In this document: one piece after another, positions 52,335 through 58,500 of the stretch | Layout of the letters: each line of letters starts with the position of its first letter | How positions within the stretch are numbered: the first letter of the stretch is position 1 | NCBI RefSeq assembly: GCF_012932445.1 | Contig: NZ_JAAIIJ010000015.1 | Location: 1 to 64,000, forward strand | Origin: Bifidobacterium panos | Lineage (GTDB): Bacteria; Actinomycetota; Actinomycetes; Actinomycetales; Bifidobacteriaceae | DNA: 64,000 bases | Direction: 5' to 3' | Made by a program: the position numbers and the translations under genes | Notes under the pieces: model-generated | The model's input: only the letters and a program-made list of their open reading frames with translations | Told to the model about the DNA's origin: nothing | Database searches by the model: none

Positions 52335-53246
52335 ATGAAGCGCGTTCTGTCATTTGAAATAGGAACGCTGTTCACGCGATATGCGCTGTTCGTGGACGGC
52401 AAGATGGGCATTCCCGGCACCATCGCCACCCCCACGGATGACATCGATTCCTTTTACGATGCGCTCGTCCACGTCGTCGAGCGTCAGGATGGCGGCATCG
52501 ATGGCATCGACGGCATTGCCATGAGCGTTCCCGGCTTCATCGACACCGAACGGCAACTGGCCATCACGGCGGGGGCCTTGCGCATACTGTACAAGCACGA
52601 GATTGGCAAGGAGCTGCAAGAACGGCTCAAACGCAAGGTGCCCATGTGGATGGAAAACGACGCGAACTGCGCGGCCATGGCCGAGAAACTCAACGGCAAC
52701 GCCGTCACATTCAACGATTTCGCGCTCATCACCATCGACACAGGTGTGGGCGGGGCGCTGTTCCTCGATGGTAAGATTCGACGCGGCAAAGATTGGCGCG
52801 CGGGCGAGTTGGGCATGATGGTGCCCAATTACGAGAAGGGCAAGTTTCTCACCCTGCAGAATTATCTATCCACCATCATGCTGGCCGAGCGGTACGCGCA
52901 GGTCTTCGATGTGCCGGTGGGCAGTATCGTGCCGGCCTCGCTGTTCAGGCGTCTTGACGAGCCGGGTGTGTTCGCCATCGTGCAGGAGTGGATTGATTAC
53001 CTCGCCATCGCCGTGTTCAACACGGTCACGGCTCTCGACCCCGAATGCGTGTTGCTGGGCGGCGGCATCTGCCGCGAGCAGGCGGTGCTGCCGATGGTGA
53101 ATGAGTCGCTGAATCGCATGCCCCCTTGGAACGACTTCCGCACCACGGTCAGAAAGTGCCGTCACACCAGCAATGCCGGGCTTCTCGGTGCCTATTATGC
53201 GCTGATGACGGAGGTCTGGGGAATCAACCCCGTGCCGACAAAGTAA
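52335..53246 (+). CDS. ROK-family sugar kinase-like protein without zinc motif
   Basis: A 303-residue ROK protein lacking an HTH, hence kinase-like. ATG 52335 has AAAGAGG nine bases upstream and is preferred over 52326. The sugar/catalytic segment WMENDANCAAMAE is intact. The N-terminal phosphate loop reads FEIGTLFTRYALF instead of the usual DIGGTK, and the cysteine-rich zinc motif is absent (GELGMMVPNYEKGKF in its place). It may phosphorylate a released hexose with altered nucleotide binding, or be a sensor. Its 3' end overlaps the convergent TetR gene by 23 bp. Confidence 0.8.
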   Translation: MKRVLSFEIGTLFTRYALFVDGKMGIPGTIATPTDDIDSFYDALVHVVERQDGGIDGIDGIAMSVPGFIDTERQLAITAGALRILYKHEIGKELQERLKRKVPMWMENDANCAAMAEKLNGNAVTFNDFALITIDTGVGGALFLDGKIRRGKDWRAGELGMMVPNYEKGKFLTLQNYLSTIMLAERYAQVFDVPVGSIVPASLFRRLDEPGVFAIVQEWIDYLAIAVFNTVTALDPECVLLGGGICREQAVLPMVNESLNRMPPWNDFRTTVRKCRHTSNAGLLGAYYALMTEVWGINPVPTK

Positions 53247-54030
53247 GTGGCAGCAAACAGCGCTGATTCGATGGGTCATATTCCGAGGGGTCGGTGAATC
53301 CGCGCCACTGGGCTTCGGGGAAGATGATCTCGGAAACGCTGATCCACTGCTCCAGCAGGCTCATCGAATCGTCGCTCAGCCAGCGGTATTGCAATCCGTC
53401 CATCGCGCTCATAGCCAGCGTATACAAATCGTAGAACTGATCTTCGTTGATGCCGGGCGGCAGCAGCCAGTTCATCGAGCAAATCATCTCCCATTGGCGC
53501 AGGTGACGTCCGATGAAAAAACTGTGCGCAGGGTGAGCTGGGCTGAGCGCTTCCCCGTTGAGCACGGAATACAGTTGCACCAATTCGGGGCGCTGCAGAT
53601 TGTACAACACGATGTTCAGGCAATAGCGCGGATAGTAGTAGGCTCGATGTCCATCCGCGTCGACAGCCGCGGCGGTGACGGCGTTGTACTCGTCCGCGTC
53701 GGGGGTATCATAGCATTCGGAGAGCACCATGTTGATCAAATCATCTTTCGAAGAGATATAGTGGTAGAGCGCCGCCTCGGTGATGCCCAGCTCGTCGGAA
53801 ACGTCTTGCAGGGACATGCCCCAAAACCCTTTGACGGCAATGACTTTCACCGCCGCCTGTAGAATTTGCCAACGGCGTTCCTCTCGGCTCATGCGCTTGC
53901 GCTTGACGAATGTGGTGTCCGCCAAGGTGTCGCGGGCCGTCGTCGTGTGATTGTTGGAATCTTCGGTGCGTGAGGCGACGGGCCAACTGTCCTGTTCCTC
54001 TAGGAAGGAATCCCACGCCGCGATGCTCAT
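53224..54030 (-). CDS. TetR-family regulator of the GH31/GH42 cluster
   Basis: A 268-residue regulator. An unusually long N-terminal extension of about 46 residues precedes the TetR DNA-binding domain (RRWQILQAAVKVIAVKGFWGMSLQDVSDELGITEAALYHYISSKDDLI); the C-terminal ligand domain is less conserved. The start at 54030 follows GGGGGG; Met47 is an alternative. A 22-bp palindrome lies 34 bp upstream and recurs before the importer operon, GH31 and GH42, which makes this gene the likely regulator of the whole set. TetR-type control of glycan genes is less usual than LacI control in bifidobacteria. Confidence 0.87.
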   Translation of the reverse strand: MSIAAWDSFLEEQDSWPVASRTEDSNNHTTTARDTLADTTFVKRKRMSREERRWQILQAAVKVIAVKGFWGMSLQDVSDELGITEAALYHYISSKDDLINMVLSECYDTPDADEYNAVTAAAVDADGHRAYYYPRYCLNIVLYNLQRPELVQLYSVLNGEALSPAHPAHSFFIGRHLRQWEMICSMNWLLPPGINEDQFYDLYTLAMSAMDGLQYRWLSDDSMSLLEQWISVSEIIFPEAQWRGFTDPSEYDPSNQRCLLPLTLSARG

Positions 54031-54063
54031 CGTCGCCCCCCGTCCACCATAATGAAGCGAACC

Positions 54064-54085
54064 TTATTTACAATTACATAAATAA
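54064..54085. promoter_or_regulatory. TetR operator candidate, regulator's own promoter
   Basis: TTATTTAC, then AATTAC, then ATAAATAA, within the TetR promoter, 34 bp before the start codon. It indicates autoregulation. Confidence 0.7.
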
Positions 54086-54167
54086 TATACCGAAGGCGCG
54101 CTGAGTGGCGTTATTGCGGGACGGGTGAGCTGCACCGTAGTCTTCAGGCGGAAGACGGGCGCGCGAT

Positions 54168-54380
54168 TTAGGGAGTGGTTGGATAGCCAATTCTTCTGTT
54201 CAGAAGGGTGCAATCCGCGGGGGCTGTGGCGATGCGCTGTATTTGCATGCGAATCATCTCCATCTCCAGCTCCATGTATTGCATGGTCTTGTTGAAGTCC
54301 ACGCCATATTGGACGAGCTGCTCCAGCGACCCGGGCAATGCCGCGCGTTCCGCCGTCTCTTCCCACGTGTAATTCGGCAT
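54168..54380 (-). CDS. Small protein of unknown function (70 residues)
   Basis: The product MPNYTWEETAERAALPGSLE... is soluble, with a methionine-rich central helix (MQYMELEMEMIRMQIQRI). A plausible ribosome-binding site (AAGGATGG) precedes the ATG at 54380. It lies in the TetR to surface-protein interval beside dispersed repeats. I recognise no family and real expression is uncertain. Confidence 0.4.
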   Translation of the reverse strand: MPNYTWEETAERAALPGSLEQLVQYGVDFNKTMQYMELEMEMIRMQIQRIATAPADCTLLNRRIGYPTTP

Positions 54381-54481
54381 GTTCGACCATCCTTATTGTT
54401 TCCTTGATGTTTCTCGGTGATGGAACCGACGATAGCGGCTTTGCGCATGTGCCGCTCACACCCGTATGGAGGTTCCCCGGA

Positions 54482-54504
54482 CGAACAGCCCGGTGGGCTG
54501 TTCG
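54482..54504. repeat. Short dispersed hairpin, copy 3
   Basis: Arms CGAACAGCCC and GGGCTGTTCG, loop GGT. Compared with copies 1 and 2 one stem pair changed from T-A to C-G on both sides. Confidence 0.65.
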
Positions 54505-54780
54505 TTTCGATATCAACGTGCGGCACCGTTTGGCGGTAATAGTCCGTCCCGTGTCCTCTGTGGACCCATGCCGACGCAGCGAACTCGTTCCTTGCGTGCT
54601 TGAGTCGCAGTGTCCATTGGTATTGTTTTCGGTCTGTTTTAAGTCGCAGTGCTATTGCTGTCGTTCTTGGTTTGTTTTGGGTTATAGTGCTCGTTTTCCC
54701 GTTCTCAGTGTGCGTTTCGTCAGGTTCTCGTGTTGTTTTGATCGATTCCGGTGTCTGCGGCGGATGTTGCCGTGTTCGAC

Positions 54781-54961
54781 GTGGTTTCCTGTTGGTTGGC
54801 GGTATGCCTACTGGGAACGGGATTGGTGGCACCGCAATTCAGAGTGTGCCAAGCACGACGTTGTTACGCCGGCGCAATGGCGCGGAGGCCACGGGATTGT
54901 CTGGTTTCGTTATATGGCGTTGTCGCTGATGATCGATACGCACAGCCCACTGGGCTGTGCG
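54781..54961. repeat. Long dispersed intergenic repeat, right copy
   Basis: Same orientation as 2111-2312. It shares GTGNTTTCCTGTTG, GGTNGGTATGC-like sequence, GGCGCAATGG, GAGGCCACGGGA and TTTCGTTATATGGCGTTG, and likewise ends in a ten-base-arm hairpin. Confidence 0.65.
54939..54961. repeat. Short dispersed hairpin, copy 4
   Basis: Arms CGCACAGCCC and GGGCTGTGCG, loop ACT. Two stem pairs differ from copy 2 and both changes are compensated. Confidence 0.65.
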
Positions 54962-55035
54962 TCCCACACGTCAACATCCGCCTAAGCCATTCTGGCGTAG
55001 CCGGTTTGTCCCGCCTTGGCGGGCCCCCGCTGGGT

Positions 55036-55056
55036 GAAGAGCCCAGTGGGCTCTTC
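55036..55056. repeat. Short dispersed hairpin, copy 5
   Basis: Arms GAAGAGCCC and GGGCTCTTC, loop AGT. It has the same architecture as the others but a different outer stem. Confidence 0.55.
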
Positions 55057-55105
55057 GCAGCAGCGAGCAGCGGTAGCGTCGCGAGCGTCGCACAAGACGT
55101 CGGGG

Positions 55106-55191
55106 GCTGTCACGCGGATGCGCGACTGGGGGTGGTCACATTAAGCACGTGTCTGGTGAGACCACCCTCAGTCAGCCTGACGCCTGACAGC
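55106..55191. repeat. Nested long hairpin
   Basis: Outer arms GCTGTCA/TGACAGC enclose GACTGGGGGTGGTC (55124-55137) pairing with GACCACCCTCAGTC (55160-55173), one mismatch. The loop carries ATTAAGCACGTGTCTGG, an inverted relative of CCAGACACGTG...CTTAAT at 2084-2105. Confidence 0.6.
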
Positions 55192-55221
55192 TCCCGCCAG
55201 CGGGAGCCCTAGGCTGGCTCC

Positions 55222-55263
55222 TTGTCATTTCGAGCGGAGCGTAGCGGAGTCGAGAAATCTTGC
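55222..55263. repeat. TGTCATTTCGA element, single arm
   Basis: Begins TGTCATTTCGAGCGGAGCG and ends GAGAAATCTTGC. It is nearly the reverse complement of 1308-1350, the right arm of the element at 1241-1350. Confidence 0.6.
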
Positions 55264-55534
55264 CCCGTAAGGGGCGGTGCGCGTGTTGCCGGTGTGTGCT
55301 GCTGCGGGGCTGTATACCCCCCCTTGTTTTGTCGTGGGTGTTGTGTTTTGCGCGGTGTGTTCAGCCCTGCAATTCCGGCTTTTTCGGGAGTCGTATCAGT
55401 CTCGGCAAGTCGGCTGGGACTCGTTCTAAGGGGGGATTGTCGGGGGGGGGATTGCATAGAAGCTGATTATTTCGGAAGTTCCCGCGAACGTGGGTTTGCG
55501 GGGGGATTTGTGTGTAAGGGAAGCGAGAAAAGAC

Positions 55535-58500
55535 ATGCGCGTGAGTGGGATGAGGGCGTTGGCTGGCGTGCGTTGGCTAGCGGCCGCGTTGGCGGCGTTG
55601 CTCGTGCTGGCGGTGGCTGTGCCGAGTGCATGGGCGGACGACGACAAGCCGGTGGTGACGCTGAATGAGGATCAGAAAACCCTTGTCAGCATAGGCGACG
55701 CGACCACGGGTGCCTCGTACAAGCTGGACAAGGCGACAGTCTCAGGTGTCAGCAGTTCGTATATCGTGGTGCAGGTTGATTCGGGCTATTTCACTCCGAG
55801 CTTGAAGGCTCCGGCGGGTGCGACGCCGGTGGACGCGTTGAACGATAGCGGCGCGTATGTGGCCGGTTCGAAGGTGGTTGCCGGTGGGAAGTATTCGTAT
55901 ATCACGTTCAAGTCGTCGGACGGCAATGCGAGCATCACCCCGGCGAATCTGCAGACGTATTTGCAGGGTTTGACGTTCACCACGAGCGGCGACACGAAGC
56001 AGAACGTGACCGTCAACGCCGTAGTCGAGACACTGAAGGCGAAGAACTTGGACGGCAGCGACACGAGCTATAACGTGACCTTGTACGACGGTCATGCGTA
56101 CACGTTCGTCCCGACTGTCGAGGATTGGGATGAGGCGTATGCTGATGCGAAAAGCCTGGCGGTCCTTGGTGCGAAAGGTCATTTGCTGACTATCGAGTCG
56201 GCTGAGGAACATAACCTGATTTACAAGTCGTTCAACAACAAGCCTGGTTGGATAGGTGCGACCCGTTTCACGTCTGCGGCTCATGCGGGTGATGATCCCG
56301 ATGCGTTCGATATCAGCAATAACGGGGATGAGGATTGGGGTATGGCTTGGTATTGGGTGACGGGTTCAAGCAAGGGAACGATGATCTGGGACGGCCGCAA
56401 CCGGCAGACCGGAAAAGCCACTGCGGCATATAACAACTTTGCCTCTGGTGAACCCTCCGGTCCTGGACTCGTCGTCACGTCTGAAGGTTGTGGTCAGTAT
56501 GGTTATGGCACTGCTGGTCAGTGGAATGATATTCTGAATACCAATCACAGCGCCTCCTATAATCAGGGTTTTTATGTTGAGTTTGAGGGTTTTGATCTTG
56601 AAGAGGCTGGTACCACAGCGTCTGCTGCGGTGCAGCGTGTGAACGTGTCGTATGACTTGGACGACAACAAGGTCACGAGCACTACGACTGACACGAAGGT
56701 GTTGGCGAATAATGCCGATTATTCGACGACGTTGGCTGCGGCTGCGGATCGTACGTTGGATGCGTCGTCGGTGAAGGTCACGGTGGGTGGCAATGAGCTT
56801 GCCGCCGCGGATTACACGTTTGAGTCGTCCACGGGCCTGTTGAAGATTCCCGCGGATAAGGTGACTGGTGATGTGGTGGTGTCGGCGAAGGTGATGCGCC
56901 AGGTGACGTTCGATGTCGGCGATGGCGGCAAGATGAAGGATGCGACCGCTCCTTTGTCTTTGTCGGTGGCGTATGGGGCGAAGGTGTCTTCTGGCAAGAG
57001 TTCTTCTGGCGCGAGTTTTGTGCAGCCGGATGTTACGGCGAATGAGGGTAAGCGGTTTACGGGTTGGCTGGCGAGTGTGGATGGCGTGGAGGACCAGATG
57101 CGTCAGCCTTCTGGGGTTGGTGATGTGGAGGTGACGTCGGATATGACGTTCACCGCGCAGTATAAGGATTTGGTGACGGTCACCTTCAAGTACGACGGCG
57201 GCAAGGACAAGAACGGCAAGGATTCCGTGTCGATGTCCGGCGTGAAGGACGAGGAGTACGACATCCCGCAGGAAGCGGATCTGTCGCGTGACGGTTACAC
57301 GTTCAAGCAGTGGGATTCCGAGCCGTCGGGCACGTATGGTGATTCGGATGAGACGTTCACGGCCCAGTGGGACGCGAACACTAATACCGCGTATAAGGTT
57401 GAGCATTATCTGCAGAACGTGGACGACGACAAGTATCCTGCCACGCCCGATGCCACTGATTCGAAGACTGGTACGACGGATACCAAGACGGCCGCCGAGG
57501 CGAAGACGACGTATACGGGTTTCACCGCCAAGTCGTTCGACCAGGAGAATATTGCCGGTGACGGCAAGACTGTCGTGAAGATCTATTACACGCGCGACAA
57601 GCACGATGTGACCTTCAACGCGAAGGGTCACGGCACTACGCCTGATAAGCAGGAGTCTGTCAAGTATGGTGCGAAGGTCGCGAATCCGGGTGACCTGTCC
57701 GAGGACGGGTACACGTTCGGTGGCTGGTACGAGGATCAGGCGTGCACCGACAAGAAGTGGGATTTCGCCAAGAACACGATGCCGGCCGAGAACCTGACGC
57801 TGTACGCGAAGTGGACGGCGAACACGAACACCGCGTACAAGGTCGAGCATTACCTGCAGAACGTGGACGACGACCTGTATCCCGCCAAGCCCGATGCCAC
57901 TGATCCGATGACGGGTACGACGGATCAGGATACGGCCGCGGCGGCGAAGACGACCTATACGGGTTTCACCGCCGGCACGGTCACGCAGCAGAAGATCAGG
58001 GGCGACGGCACGACGGTGGTGAAGATCTACTACGAGCGTGACAAGCATGATGTGACCTTCAATGCGAAGGGTCACGGCACTACGCCCGATAAGCAGGAGT
58101 CCGTCAAGTACGGTGCGAAGGTTACGAATCCTGGTGATCTGTCCGAGGATGGTTACACGTTTGGTGGCTGGTACACGGATGAGTCGTTCGCTGGCAACAC
58201 GAAGTGGGATTTCACTAAGAGCACGATGCCGGCCAATGATCTGACCCTGTACGCCAAGTGGACGGCGAATACGGACACGAAGTACACGGTCGAGCATTAC
58301 CTGCAGAACGTGGACGACGACCTGTACCCGGCCACGCCTAAGGACGTTGTCCCGATGACGGGCACGACGGATACCAAGACGGCCGCGAAGGCGAATGAGT
58401 ACGAGGGTTTCACCCCCGTTGACTTCGCTCAGGAGAATATCGCCGGTGACGGTAAGACGGTGGTGAAGATTTACTACACGCGTGACAAGCACAATGTGAC

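Larger units (their letters stand above)
54381..55534. other. Second repeat-dense non-coding region
   Basis: No convincing gene. Contents in order: hairpin at 54482-54504; AT-richer stretch with GTCGCAGTG/GTTTTG repetitions (54600-54770); long dispersed repeat 54781-54961; hairpins 54939 and 55036; the GCGAGC...CGCACAAGAC segment shared with the left end; nested hairpin 55106-55191; the TGTCATTTCGA element 55222-55263; then the GC-rich leader of the large surface-protein gene. Confidence 0.6.

Noticed and set aside
55128-55220. Possible structured RNA or tRNA-like fold
   Set aside because: The strong pairing is a nested palindrome; no tRNA conserved positions (T-loop, anticodon arm) are present.
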